Below are positions 1 to 7,895 of a stretch of 25,488 bases of DNA, piece by piece. A program made the translations under genes and the position numbers. The stretch is taken from contig CAZWFN010000092.1 in NCBI GenBank assembly GCA_964633205.1, positions 1 through 25,488 on the forward strand, in the 5' to 3' direction. This stretch comes from CAYVQE01 sp964633205 (GTDB taxonomy: Bacteria; Myxococcota; B64-G9). How positions within the stretch are numbered: the stretch's first letter is position 1; every line of letters starts with the position of its first letter. The notes under the pieces were generated by a model, which saw nothing but the letters and a program-made list of their open reading frames with translations, searched no databases and had not been told where the DNA came from.

Positions 1-300
1 ACCCAGCGAGCTGAAATCCGGCGCCACCGGCCGGGCGATTATCCTGCGGGCCAGGACAGAGTCCGCGACAGTGGCGCTGTCGGCCGGATAGGCCACCCAG
101 TAAATCCCGGCAGCGAACCCGTGCAGGACCCAAAGCAGGGGCTGGAACTGACCGCAGAAGCCGACGAGGAGCAGCTGGCCGTTCAGCAGTGGCAGGTGGC
201 GGCCATACGGGCCGGCATCGAGCAGGCGGATCGGGGCCAGGGCTGCGAAATCGAGCAGGTCCGCCGGTCCTGGGAGCGCAACGCGCCTACCCCGACTTGA
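1..300 (+). pseudogene. Possible decayed ribbon-helix-helix antitoxin remnant
   Basis: No intact gene is seen in the first 333 bases. The plus frame ending in TGA at 298-300 is open to the window edge, and its last ~47 codons resemble the C-terminal tail of RHH antitoxins (family pattern WQ-x-x-AI-x-x-GI-x-x-AD-x-G ... V-x-x-SW). Here one reads WQVAAIRAGIEQADRG followed by EQVRRSWER. In the next frame, RTQSRGW (about 127-147) resembles the conserved R-S/T-x-S-W stretch of the RHH helix and would join the tail by a frameshift. No ATG, ribosome site or recognisable beta-strand N-terminus is present, and no toxin gene lies on the right. The minus frame is also open and reads as a hydrophobic protein, but it is the codon-aligned mirror of this frame and has no usual start. 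This rests on remembered family pattern only. Confidence 0.35.
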
Positions 301-333
301 ATCGGCCGGGCGGGGGAACTGCGGGTTAGCGCT

Positions 334-2853
334 TCAGCGAACCCCGAGCGCGAAGCCGGTCCGCTGTTCGAGCCGGGCCGACACGCGTTCGCGCTCGTCG
401 TCCGCGACCGGGCGGCGCAGCTTGAGCAGCACGCGGCGGCCGCCCAGGTCCAGCCCCGGGTTGCGGGCCAGATCCCAGCCGGCCGGTATCAACTCGGCCG
501 CGGCGCGCAGCACCGCCTGCTGATCCACCCGGTCGGCGACGGCGATGCGCCAGCCGGTTCTGTTCTCGAGCGCCGCGATGGTGTCGCTGCAGCGAGCCCC
601 CACCTCGGGGCTGATGAAGCAGAGCTCGATGAAGGGCCCGGCGGCGGCGTTCTTCTTGCTCTTCTTGGCCGGCCGGGTCTCACGGCCGGCGAATGCCTCG
701 TCCACGGCGCGGAAGGCGAGGTTGATCTCCATCCGGCCCGAGGCGTCGAACGCCTGCTTGGCCACCGGCGTTCCCGCCCGGTCGGCCACCAGGGACAGAT
801 CGAAGCCGGTCTGCTCGCGGTAGGACCGGCGGAGGGCCTCGGCCGCGGGCTCGTCCGGCCGCCGTGACAGCTGGGCCTTGACCAGGCCCTGATCGCGGTA
901 CACCGACGGCGGCCGCAGCAGCTCGACGCCAGCGGGCAGCAAGCCGCGCAAGGCTTGCTCGAGCGCGCCCAGGTGCGGCTCCGGATGCAGCGCGACCGAC
1001 CAGCCGGTCTCGTCCGCCAGCGCATCGATCCGGTCGGCCAGCCGCTTGGCCGCCACCAGCGGAAAGTGGAAGTACAGCCGCAGGGTCCAGCCCTCGCGCT
1101 CGGCCCCGCGGCGGTGCAGACCGCTGTCCTCGCCGAAGAGCCGATCCACCGCGGCCAGGGCCGCGTTCTGCTCCAGCCGGCCCGCCTGGTCGCGGACCGG
1201 CGCGGCCGGCTCTGCCGGGCCGGCCTCCGCATCGACCGGCCGATAGCAGAACGGCCGCCCAGGATCCGGCTCGAACCAGTCCGGGCTTTCACGCAGCAGC
1301 GCATGGACCGGATCCAGGTCGGCGGGCACGGCCCGGCTGCCGTACCACAACTCGGCCAGCTGGCGCACCGAGCGAGATACCCGCCGGCCACTGGGGCGCC
1401 ACAGCTCGGCGTGCAGCGCGGCCAGGGCGTCGCGGTCGAGCGGCCGGCCCCGACCGATCCCGGCCACCGGCCGGGCGCGCCGCCGGCCGCGGCGACTCGC
1501 CTCCAGCCGGTCGCCGGCCGCCGGCAGGGCCACGTCCAGCCCACCGTCGGACAGCACCCGCGCCAGGCCCTCGCGGGCGGATGGATCGCCGTGGACCAGG
1601 GCCACCTGGGCGGGGGCCAGCCGGTCCAGCAGGCCGGCCAGCTGCTGGGCATCGGCGTGGGCCGACAGGCCGTAGGTCTCGACCCGGCAGGCCAGGTCGA
1701 TCTTCTGCCCGTTGATCAGCAGCGAGCCGCTGCCGGCGCGGGCAACCTCCTGCAGCCGCCGGCCCGGCGCCTCCTCGTCCTGGTAGCCGGTGATCGCGAT
1801 CAGGGCGTCCGGGTCGGCTGCCAGGCGGCCGGCGTACCAGGCGCTCGGCCCGCCGGCCAGCATCCCCGAGGAGGCCACGATCACGCCCGGCGGGCCGTTG
1901 AGGACCGCCTCGCGCTCGGCCGGATCGCGGACCGGGCGCACCCGTCCGTCCGCGGTGTAGAACAGGCTCTTGCCGGCCTCGGCCCGCCGGCGCAGGCCCG
2001 GGGCCAGGTAGTCCGGGTGGCGGTCGTAGATGGCGCATACGGCGCGCACCATACCGTCGACCCAGACGCCGGCGGCAGCCGGCGCCTCCGGGCTGGCCAG
2101 CGCCCGGCGCAGGATCAGCAGCACCTCCTGGGCGCGGCCCAGGGCGAAGGCCGGGATTAGCACCCGGCGGCCCGCAGCCAGCGCATCGAGCACCGTGGCC
2201 GCCAGCCGCTGCTCCTCGGCCTTGCGCGAGGCGTGCAGGCGGGCGCCGTAGGTCGATTCGCAGACCACCAGGTCGGGCTCGAAGCGCGGCACCGGCATGC
2301 CGCTGACGGTCAGCTGGGGTGTGATCGACACGTCGCCGGTGACCAGCAGATCGCCCTCGGCGGTGTGCAGCCCCACGGCGGCGGCGCCCAGCACATGGCC
2401 GGCCGGAAACAGGGTGACCGCCGCCCGGCCGCCGCAGATGGGAACGGGCTCCAGCAGGCGGACCGGCTGCAGGTCGGCCAGCAGGGCCTCGACCGCCGGC
2501 AGCGGGTAGAGCGGAATCTCGTCCTCGCGCGCGGACTGCTGCTGCATGATCTTGACCGCATCCAGCAGCAGCACCCGCAGCAGCGACGCGGTCGGCTGGC
2601 TGCACAGCACCGGCGTGCGGGGAAAGGCGCCGTGGACCAGGGGCAGCGCCCCGGAGTGGTCCAGGTGGGCGTGGCTGAGCACGACCGCATCGAGCCCACC
2701 CAGGTCGGTCGCCGGGGCCAGATCGGGCAGCCGTTCGCTACGTCCGGCGCCCATGTGGATGCCGGCATCGACCAGGACGCGGCAATCCGCGGTCTCGACG
2801 AGCAGGCAGCTCGCCCCGACCTCGTCCGCACCACCCAAAAAGTGCAAGCGCAT
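334..2853 (-). CDS. Beta-CASP metallo-beta-lactamase RNA nuclease with duplicated C-terminal domain
   Basis: This 839-residue protein begins as a CPSF/YSH1-type beta-CASP hydrolase, a family of zinc-dependent RNA-processing nucleases. The zinc motifs are in order: HAHLDH at 61-66, GH at 152-153, D174 in VTGDVS, SAHAD with H399, and H421 in LVHGDPS. The beta-CASP insert lies at about 200-370. Bacterial family members usually end near residue 450. Here another ~390 residues follow: a basic linker (~451-470), a region with a W/Y-rich patch (~480-540), then two related ~130-residue copies at 560-688 and 708-838. The ATG at 2853 lies 13 nt after the glycogen phosphorylase stop, so it is probably cotranscribed with that gene. 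The nuclease call is firm for the N-terminal half. The C-terminal half is unrecognised; nucleic-acid or partner binding is only a guess. Confidence 0.88.
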   Translation of the reverse strand: MRLHFLGGADEVGASCLLVETADCRVLVDAGIHMGAGRSERLPDLAPATDLGGLDAVVLSHAHLDHSGALPLVHGAFPRTPVLCSQPTASLLRVLLLDAVKIMQQQSAREDEIPLYPLPAVEALLADLQPVRLLEPVPICGGRAAVTLFPAGHVLGAAAVGLHTAEGDLLVTGDVSITPQLTVSGMPVPRFEPDLVVCESTYGARLHASRKAEEQRLAATVLDALAAGRRVLIPAFALGRAQEVLLILRRALASPEAPAAAGVWVDGMVRAVCAIYDRHPDYLAPGLRRRAEAGKSLFYTADGRVRPVRDPAEREAVLNGPPGVIVASSGMLAGGPSAWYAGRLAADPDALIAITGYQDEEAPGRRLQEVARAGSGSLLINGQKIDLACRVETYGLSAHADAQQLAGLLDRLAPAQVALVHGDPSAREGLARVLSDGGLDVALPAAGDRLEASRRGRRRARPVAGIGRGRPLDRDALAALHAELWRPSGRRVSRSVRQLAELWYGSRAVPADLDPVHALLRESPDWFEPDPGRPFCYRPVDAEAGPAEPAAPVRDQAGRLEQNAALAAVDRLFGEDSGLHRRGAEREGWTLRLYFHFPLVAAKRLADRIDALADETGWSVALHPEPHLGALEQALRGLLPAGVELLRPPSVYRDQGLVKAQLSRRPDEPAAEALRRSYREQTGFDLSLVADRAGTPVAKQAFDASGRMEINLAFRAVDEAFAGRETRPAKKSKKNAAAGPFIELCFISPEVGARCSDTIAALENRTGWRIAVADRVDQQAVLRAAAELIPAGWDLARNPGLDLGGRRVLLKLRRPVADDERERVSARLEQRTGFALGVR
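340..1176 (-). repeat. Tandem duplication of an unknown ~130-residue domain
   Basis: Protein residues 560-688 (790-1176) and 708-838 (340-732) align end to end. Shared landmarks are AAVDRLFG versus RAVDEAFAG, LRLYFHFP versus IELCFISP, IDALADETGW versus IAALENRTGW, LLPAGVEL versus LIPAGWDL, and EQTGFDLSL versus EQRTGFALGV. The divergence indicates an old duplication. Both copies sit in one reading frame and no known domain name fits. Confidence 0.75.
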
Positions 2854-2866
2854 GCCGGCGGCCGAG

Positions 2867-5068
2867 CTACTCGCTGCGGGCGACCCAGCGCATCACGGTG
2901 GGCAGGTCCAGGTCGCCCTCGTCGTCCAGGGTCGAGGTGGTGGCGCCGCCGGCGGGCAGGTAGTTCTGCTGGGTGTAGTCGACCACCATGCGGTCGGCGT
3001 TGTAGCGCCAGGCCAGGCTGACCAGGGCGTGCTTGACGCGGCCGATCCACTCGGTGGGCAGGCCCTGCTCGTCGCGGCGGTAGAACATGGGCACCACCTC
3101 GTCGGCCAGGGTGCGACGCAGCTGCACCGCCTCGCGCTCGTCCTGCTGGGCGGGGTCGGTGTGGATGCGGCCGTTGCCGATGGCGAAGCCGTTGTTGCCG
3201 TCGTAGGCCTCGGCCCACCAGCCGTCCAGGGTCGAGCAGTTCAGCCCGCCGTTGAGCACCACCTTCTGGCCGCTGGTGCCGCAGGCCTCCAGCGGCCGGC
3301 GCGGGTTGTTCAGCCACAGGTCGACGCCCTGGACCAGGTGGCGGCCGACGTTGATGTCGTAGTCCTCGACCAGGTGGATGTGGCCCGCGAAGCGCGGATC
3401 GCGCGCCAGCTGGAAAATGCGCTGGATCAGCTCCTTGCCGCGCTCGTCCTGGGGATGGGCCTTGCCGGCGTAGATCAGCTGCACCGGCCGCTCGGGGTCG
3501 CACAGCAGCTTCTCCAGAAAGTCCTCGTCCTGCAGCAGCAGCCAGGCGCGCTTGTACAGGGCGAAACGCCGGGCGAAGCCGATGATCAGGGCATCCGGAT
3601 CCAGCCGCATCAGGCGGCGCTCGATGTCGGCCTCGGCCTCGCCGCGGCGGCGGGCCTGGCGCCGCAGCCGCCGGCGGACGAACTCGACCATGGCGCCCTT
3701 GAGCAAGCGGTGGGTCTCCCACAGCTCGCCGTCGTCGACGCCGTAGATGCCGGCCCACACCTGGCGCCGGCGGATGCGCTCGATCCAGTCACGGCCCAGA
3801 TGGCGCTCGTACAGCCGGCGCATCTGCGGCGCCAACCAGGTGCCCACGTGTACCCCGTTGGTGATGTGGCCGATGGGCACCTCGTGCTCGTTGCGCCCGG
3901 GCCACAGCTTGTGCCACATGCGCCGGCTGACCCCGCCGTGGATGTGCGACACGCCGTTGGAGCGCTGGCTGGCCTTGAGCGCCAGCACGGTCATGCAGAA
4001 GGGCTCGGCCGCATCTTCGGGCCGGACGCGGCCCAGGCCGAACAGGGTCTTTTGGTCGATGCCCAGCTCGCGCCGCAGCGGCTCGAGGTGCTCGGCCACC
4101 ATGTCGGCCGGGAAACGGTCGTGGCCGGCCTCGACCGGGGTGTGGGTGGTGAACACCGAGCGGGCGGCCACCTCCTGCCAGGCCTGCTCGAAGCCCAGCC
4201 CCTCCTCGACCATGGCCTGGCGCACCGCCTCCAGGGTGGCGAAGGCGCTGTGCCCCTCGTTCAGGTGCAGCACGCCCGGGTCCAGCCCCAGCGCCCGCAG
4301 CGCCCGCAGCCCGCCCACGCCCAGCAGCAGCTCCTGGCGGATGCGCGCCCGCTGGCCGCCGCCGTAGAGCCGCTCCAGGTTGACCGTCAGCCGCTGGTCG
4401 TCGGGCACGTTCTGCTCCACGCCGGGGTCGAGCAGGATCAACAGTGAGCGGCCCACCTGCACTTGGAGCACCGAGGCGTGCAGGTTGCCGTCGTTGGTGT
4501 CGACCTGCACCGTCAAGGGCCGGCCCTGCGCATCCAACGCCTGCTTCAACGGCAGGGTGTCGAGCTGGGCCCGGCCGTAGGTCTCGACCTGCATGCCGTC
4601 GGCGTCGATGTGCTGGCGGAAGTAACCCTGGTCGTAGAACAGGCCCACCCCGACCACGGGCAGGGCCAGATCGGAGGCGCTCTTGAGGTGGTCGCCGGCC
4701 AGCACGCCCAGGCCGCCGGAGTAGATCGGCAGCGATTCATGGAGGCCGAACTCGGCCGAGAAGTAGCCCACCGGCCGCACCTTCAGCGGCCCGGCGTGGG
4801 TGGCGCCCCAGCCGCGGTGGGGCTGCATGTACTCCTGCAGCCGGTGGTAGGCGTACAGCACCCGGCTCTCGACCGCGGTCAACTGGGCGCGTTCGGCCAG
4901 CCGCTCGGGCCCCAGCCGCTTGAGAAAGGCCACCGGGTTGTGGTTGACCTCGCGCCACAGCTCCACGTCCAGGTCGCGGAAGATATCGCCCACGTCGGGC
5001 TGCCACGACCACCACAGGTTGTAGCCGATCTCCAGCAACTGCTCGTACAGCCGAGCTTCCTTGTTCAT
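2867..5068 (-). CDS. glgP: Alpha-glucan (glycogen) phosphorylase
   Basis: This cytoplasmic enzyme releases glucose-1-phosphate from alpha-1,4-glucans using pyridoxal phosphate. The 733-residue protein matches the prokaryotic branch with an N-terminal DUF3417-like segment (it starts MNKEARLYEQLLEIGYNLWW). The PLP lysine is K602 in GTSGQKVVLNGG, followed by STLDGWW. Other family landmarks are SAEFGLHESLPIYSGGLGVL, the HLNEGHSAF stretch, TTHTPVEAGHD and VSRRMW. The ATG at 5068 is chosen because AGGAGG lies 6 nt upstream; the open frame continues 61 codons further but has no support. It has its own promoter and leads a two-gene unit with the beta-CASP nuclease. The role is glycogen mobilisation. 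No other glycogen gene is in the window. Confidence 0.95.
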   Translation of the reverse strand: MNKEARLYEQLLEIGYNLWWSWQPDVGDIFRDLDVELWREVNHNPVAFLKRLGPERLAERAQLTAVESRVLYAYHRLQEYMQPHRGWGATHAGPLKVRPVGYFSAEFGLHESLPIYSGGLGVLAGDHLKSASDLALPVVGVGLFYDQGYFRQHIDADGMQVETYGRAQLDTLPLKQALDAQGRPLTVQVDTNDGNLHASVLQVQVGRSLLILLDPGVEQNVPDDQRLTVNLERLYGGGQRARIRQELLLGVGGLRALRALGLDPGVLHLNEGHSAFATLEAVRQAMVEEGLGFEQAWQEVAARSVFTTHTPVEAGHDRFPADMVAEHLEPLRRELGIDQKTLFGLGRVRPEDAAEPFCMTVLALKASQRSNGVSHIHGGVSRRMWHKLWPGRNEHEVPIGHITNGVHVGTWLAPQMRRLYERHLGRDWIERIRRRQVWAGIYGVDDGELWETHRLLKGAMVEFVRRRLRRQARRRGEAEADIERRLMRLDPDALIIGFARRFALYKRAWLLLQDEDFLEKLLCDPERPVQLIYAGKAHPQDERGKELIQRIFQLARDPRFAGHIHLVEDYDINVGRHLVQGVDLWLNNPRRPLEACGTSGQKVVLNGGLNCSTLDGWWAEAYDGNNGFAIGNGRIHTDPAQQDEREAVQLRRTLADEVVPMFYRRDEQGLPTEWIGRVKHALVSLAWRYNADRMVVDYTQQNYLPAGGATTSTLDDEGDLDLPTVMRWVARSE

Positions 5069-5101
5069 CTCGGACCTCCTCGCATCGCAGCGATGGGGCG
5101 C

Positions 5102-5131
5102 ATTGTGCCCTCGGCACTCGCAGCGCGTCAA
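5102..5131 (-). promoter_or_regulatory. glgP promoter
   Basis: On the minus strand TTGACG (5131-5126), an 18-bp spacer and CACAAT (5107-5102) place the transcript start near 5095. That start coincides with a small dyad, CATCGC-A-GCGATG (5083-5095), which would form a hairpin at the very 5' end of the message. Confidence 0.6.
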
Positions 5132-5146
5132 GCGCCCTGCCAGGTC

Positions 5147-5176
5147 TTGCGCCGCCGGTGACCCGCGGCCTATGAT
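5147..5176 (+). promoter_or_regulatory. Promoter of the TPR gene
   Basis: TTGCGC (5147-5152), an 18-bp spacer and a good -10, TATGAT (5171-5176), lie about 40 nt before the ATG at 5217. It is back to back with the glgP promoter, with the two -35 boxes only 15 bp apart. Confidence 0.5.
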
Positions 5177-5216
5177 CCGGGGCGGACCCGTCACCCGAAC
5201 CCCAGGAGCGCTGGGC

Positions 5217-6365
5217 ATGGCCGATGCGGCCGGACCGGATCTACAGGTCACCTACGCGGACGCGGCCCTGTTCGCCCGGGTGGTCGAGCTGCTGCGGCGA
5301 CGCCGCCAGCACCGCGCTGAAGCCCTGCCCGAAGCGCCGCTGCGCGAGGCTGCGGCCGATCTGGCGACCTACCTGGCGGCTCATCCGGACTCGGTGCCGG
5401 CGCTGCGGCTGTCGGCCGAGGTGGCGCTGCAGCTCGGCCAGCCGCAGCGCAGCCGCGAACTCATCCGCCAGGCCGAGCTGCGCGAGCCATGGAACGCCGA
5501 GATCCTGATCATCGCCGAGGCCCTGGCCGACCTGTGCTCGAACGGCGCCACCGATCCGGGGCTGGTGGCGGGCCTCGGGCTGGGCGACGAGTCGCTGACC
5601 ACCGAGGAGCTGATCGAGCGCGCCATGGCCGCATTCCGGCTCGGCCAGCTCGACCGGGCCTACACCCTGACCAAGCTGGCCTTCCGGCTGGAACCGCGCA
5701 AGAGCCACCACCTGCTCGACGTCTGGACCGTGGGCGCGGCCTCGGATCCCGAGCGCACCCGCCGCGAGCTGCTGGCGCTGCGGGCCGAGTGCGGCGACGA
5801 GGCCTACCTGATGCTGGCGCTGGGCTCGATCGACAACGTGCTGGGCGCCTACGACGAGGCCGCGGTCTGGCTGGAGCGGGGCCTGGCGCTGGAGCCGGAC
5901 GACACCTACGCCGCGGCCATGCTGCAAAACGAGCTGGCCTATGTCTGGGTGCGCGCCGGCCGCCACCTGAGCCAGGCCGTCGTCCTGGCCCGCCGGGCGC
6001 TGGAGCGCTTTCCCGACCGGCAGGCCAACGGCTTCATCCGCGACACCCTGGGGCTGGCCTACCTCAAGCTCGGCCAGCCCGACAAGGCGCTGGCCAACCT
6101 GCGCGAAGCGGTGGCCAAGGACCAGACGGTCATCCCGCGCTTGCACCTGGCCATGGCCCTGCTGGGCCAGCGCCAGGCCGGCGACGCGCTGGCCGAGCTG
6201 CGCCAGGTGGCCGCGGCCCGGCCCGCGCTGGAGGCGCCGCACATCGAGGAGACGCTGATCATCAACCGGGTCCAACAGCACCTGGCCCGGCTGGAGGTTC
6301 TACTCAACCCGGGCGGAGCGGACGAGGTACGCGACGCGCTGTCCATCCTGGAGGGGCTGGCCTGA
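5217..6365 (+). CDS. Tetratricopeptide-repeat protein
   Basis: A 382-residue soluble protein with no signal peptide or membrane segment. Several TPR-like helical pairs are visible: around LATYLAAHPDSVPALRLSAE, AMAAFRLGQLDRAYTLTKLA, YDEAAVWLERGLALEPDD, and DTLGLAYLKLGQPDKALANL near the C-terminus. Such proteins are protein-protein scaffolds, and nothing here points to a partner. The ATG at 5217 is preceded by AGGAG at 5204-5208. The longer open frame starting at 5061 would run through the promoter and is rejected. The stop is 23 nt before the histone-like gene, so the two are probably one transcript. The TPR assignment is good; the cellular role is unknown. Confidence 0.82.
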   Translation: MADAAGPDLQVTYADAALFARVVELLRRRRQHRAEALPEAPLREAAADLATYLAAHPDSVPALRLSAEVALQLGQPQRSRELIRQAELREPWNAEILIIAEALADLCSNGATDPGLVAGLGLGDESLTTEELIERAMAAFRLGQLDRAYTLTKLAFRLEPRKSHHLLDVWTVGAASDPERTRRELLALRAECGDEAYLMLALGSIDNVLGAYDEAAVWLERGLALEPDDTYAAAMLQNELAYVWVRAGRHLSQAVVLARRALERFPDRQANGFIRDTLGLAYLKLGQPDKALANLREAVAKDQTVIPRLHLAMALLGQRQAGDALAELRQVAAARPALEAPHIEETLIINRVQQHLARLEVLLNPGGADEVRDALSILEGLA

Positions 6366-6388
6366 GCCGGCTCCGGTCGGAGGCGAAC

Positions 6389-6796
6389 ATGGCAGGCGAG
6401 AAGAAGTCCACGGCGAAAAAGTCCGCCGGCAAGTCGACGAAGAAGACCGCGGCGAAGAAACCAGCCAAGAAGACCACGACGAAGAAACCGGCCAAGAAGG
6501 CCACGGCGAAAAAGTCCGCCAAAAAGACCACGGCGAAAAAGTCCCCGGCCAAAGAACCCACCGGCAAGCCGGCGCAGCAGCCGGCCGAGAAGGCGACCGA
6601 GAAAACAGCCGAGGCGGCCGCCCAGGTCGAGCTGGTCGACATCGAGGAGATCGCCCGCCAGCTCAAGCTGCCCCTGCTGCGGGTGCGCAAGATGGTCCGT
6701 TCGGGTCAGATCCGCGGCGTCAAGGTCGACGGCCAATGGCAATTCAACCCGCGGTTGGTCCACGCGATGCTGGGGCGTAAGGCGCGCGGCGGCTGA
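6389..6796 (+). CDS. Histone H1-like Lys/Ala-rich tail fused to excisionase-type HTH
   Basis: This 135-residue protein has two parts. Residues ~1-70 are an almost pure Lys/Ala/Thr/Ser/Pro tail with repeated KKTTAKK- and KKPAKK-like units, as in histone H1 C-terminal tails and bacterial H1-like proteins. Residues ~78-130 (VELVDIEEIARQLKLPLLRVRKMVRSGQIRGVKV in part) fit the small winged HTH of the excisionase/MerR-like HTH_17 type: an N-terminal helix, a recognition helix at LRVRKMVRSG and a wing at GVKVDGQWQF. The ATG at 6389 has GGAGG at 6379-6383. A DNA-binding, nucleoid-associated or regulatory role is likely. Most H1-like proteins lack a defined HTH, so the combination is unusual. The near-repetitive AAG/AAA codons make the first half prone to slippage. 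Confidence 0.8.
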   Translation: MAGEKKSTAKKSAGKSTKKTAAKKPAKKTTTKKPAKKATAKKSAKKTTAKKSPAKEPTGKPAQQPAEKATEKTAEAAAQVELVDIEEIARQLKLPLLRVRKMVRSGQIRGVKVDGQWQFNPRLVHAMLGRKARGG

Positions 6797-6807
6797 GCAC
6801 CGCCGCG
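6785..6807. terminator. Hairpin between convergent genes, stop codon in loop
   Basis: CGCGGCGG (6785-6792) pairs perfectly with CCGCCGCG (6800-6807). The 7-nt loop holds the TGA of the histone-like gene (6794-6796). There is no T tract. It could serve both this gene and infA, which ends at 6819. Confidence 0.5.
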
Positions 6808-6818
6808 GAGGATGTCGC

Positions 6819-7037
6819 TCAGCGGGTCCGGTAGACGATGCGCCCCCGCTGGGGTCCATAGGGGGAGAAGGCCACGCGCACGCGGTCGCCGAGCACGATG
6901 CGGATGTAGTGCTTGCGCATCTTGCCGCACACGTACGCCAGAACGATGGGTCCGCCATCGAGCTCGACACGGTACATGCCGCCCGGCAGGACCTCCTTGA
7001 CCGTTCCTTCCACCTCGAAACTTTCGTTTTCGGCCAT
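6819..7037 (-). CDS. infA: Translation initiation factor IF-1
   Basis: A 72-residue S1/OB-fold protein of exactly the usual IF-1 length. It shows the family landmarks EGTVKEVLPGGMYRVEL, HYIRIVLGDRVRV, SPYGPQRGRIVYR. IF-1 binds the 30S A site and works with IF-2 and IF-3 in initiation. The ATG at 7037 is preceded by GAGGAGG on the minus strand. The gene is monocistronic here, not within a ribosomal protein operon, and faces the histone-like gene end to end with 22 nt between stops. Divergence from typical IF-1 is small; the call is secure. Confidence 0.96.
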   Translation of the reverse strand: MAENESFEVEGTVKEVLPGGMYRVELDGGPIVLAYVCGKMRKHYIRIVLGDRVRVAFSPYGPQRGRIVYRTR

Positions 7038-7132
7038 GCTCCTCCTCTTCTACCACCTCGGGTGGCGATCGGCGCTGCATCGCATGCCACGGGGGTTGCG
7101 GGCGAGCTTGCCCGCCGGCAAAAAGCGGCTCT

Positions 7133-7162
7133 TTTCTACACGGCCCGCCAGAGGCTTGTCAA
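7133..7162 (-). promoter_or_regulatory. infA promoter
   Basis: TTGACA (7162-7157), an 18-bp spacer and TAGAAA (7138-7133) give a leader of about 90 nt. Just before the ribosome site the leader holds a stem-loop, CCACC-CGA-GGTGG (7053-7065), that could influence access to the start. Confidence 0.6.
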
Positions 7163-7180
7163 GCCCGCCGCCGCCGCGAA

Positions 7181-7801
7181 TCAGGCTCCTGCCGGCTGGC
7201 CGCCGTCCTCGATGAGCAGGCGCACCAGGTGGGCCCCCAGGCCGCTGACCAGCTCGCGCAGCAGGCGCTGGCGCTGGGGCTCGCTCATGTGCAGCAGCTC
7301 CAGCATGCTCAGCCCGCCCAGCTGCTGGCGCCAGTCGATGCAACGGCGCCAGATCAGCGCCTCGTCCGCCGAGCGGCACAGCCCGACCCGCAGCCGCCAG
7401 GTCAGGCTGACCGGGGTCTGCTGATCCTTGGCCGTAAAGACCAGCTCGTCGGGCTCGATCACCAGGATCGCGCCCTGGTCGCCCTGCTGCCAGCCGAGCT
7501 CGCGCTCCAGCACCTGCGGCAACTGGTCGGCGATGGCCTGGCGCAGCCGGCCGCCGGCCAGCTCTTGGATCAGATCGTCGAACGCGAGCACCGCCCGGTT
7601 GCTCCGCAGCAGCGGCCCGACCAGCTGCTTGGTGCGGCTGTTCATCTTGCGGGTGAAGTGCAGCGAGGCCACCGGGTCGTCGAGCTGCTGCAGCAGCACC
7701 TCGGTGATGGGCGCGGGTTGCGCGGCGAGCCGATTGACGTGGCAGCAACCCGCCGCCAGCAGGACGAGCCAGAGCGCGGCGATGGGAATGGCAGCTTTCA
7801 T
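7181..7801 (-). CDS. Small lipoprotein of unknown function
   Basis: A 206-residue protein with a typical lipoprotein signal: MKAAIPIAALWLVLLAAGC, with the lipobox LAAGC and acylated C19. It would be anchored in the periplasm-facing inner or outer membrane leaflet. The mature part is mixed alpha/beta with no motif I recognise (LTWRLRVGLCRSADEALIWRRC sits in the middle). The ATG at 7801 has no Shine-Dalgarno sequence, and the -10 box ends 7 nt before it, so translation may be leaderless. It is divergent from the ABC permease gene. No function is proposed. Confidence 0.75.
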   Translation of the reverse strand: MKAAIPIAALWLVLLAAGCCHVNRLAAQPAPITEVLLQQLDDPVASLHFTRKMNSRTKQLVGPLLRSNRAVLAFDDLIQELAGGRLRQAIADQLPQVLERELGWQQGDQGAILVIEPDELVFTAKDQQTPVSLTWRLRVGLCRSADEALIWRRCIDWRQQLGGLSMLELLHMSEPQRQRLLRELVSGLGAHLVRLLIEDGGQPAGA

Positions 7802-7808
7802 GCCCGAC

Positions 7809-7837
7809 AGTCTATTGCAGCGATTGAACGGGATCAA
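7809..7837 (-). promoter_or_regulatory. Promoter of the lipoprotein gene
   Basis: TTGATC (7837-7832), 17 bp and TAGACT (7814-7809). Only 7 nt separate the -10 from the ATG at 7801, so the transcript probably begins at or next to the start codon. Confidence 0.5.
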
Positions 7838-7841
7838 TCGC
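7820..7841. promoter_or_regulatory. Perfect dyad, candidate operator
   Basis: GCGATTGA, 6 nt, TCAATCGC: a perfect 8-bp inverted repeat covering the -35 box of the lipoprotein promoter and lying 18 nt before the -35 of the divergent ABC promoter. It suits a dimeric regulator that could control both genes. Confidence 0.4.
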
Positions 7842-7858
7842 CGCCGCGCGAATCCGGC

Positions 7859-7887
7859 TTGCCTCGGCCGCTGCCGGCGGCTATCAT
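7859..7887 (+). promoter_or_regulatory. Promoter of the ABC transporter genes
   Basis: TTGCCT (7859-7864), 17 bp and TATCAT (7882-7887). The ATG at 7896 begins 8 nt after the -10 and lacks a Shine-Dalgarno sequence, which suggests a leaderless transcript. Confidence 0.5.
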
Positions 7888-7895
7888 GCGGGTCC

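Noticed and set aside
1..330. Hydrophobic minus-strand frame downstream of the beta-CASP stop
   Set aside because: It has no ATG, GTG or TTG start before its body and is the codon-aligned complement of the plus frame, so its protein-like look is expected by mirroring.
2546..4447. Long plus-strand open frame (633 codons) opposite glgP
   Set aside because: Antisense to a secure phosphorylase gene. Its Val/Gln/Leu-rich composition is the mirror of high-GC coding DNA, and it matches no family.
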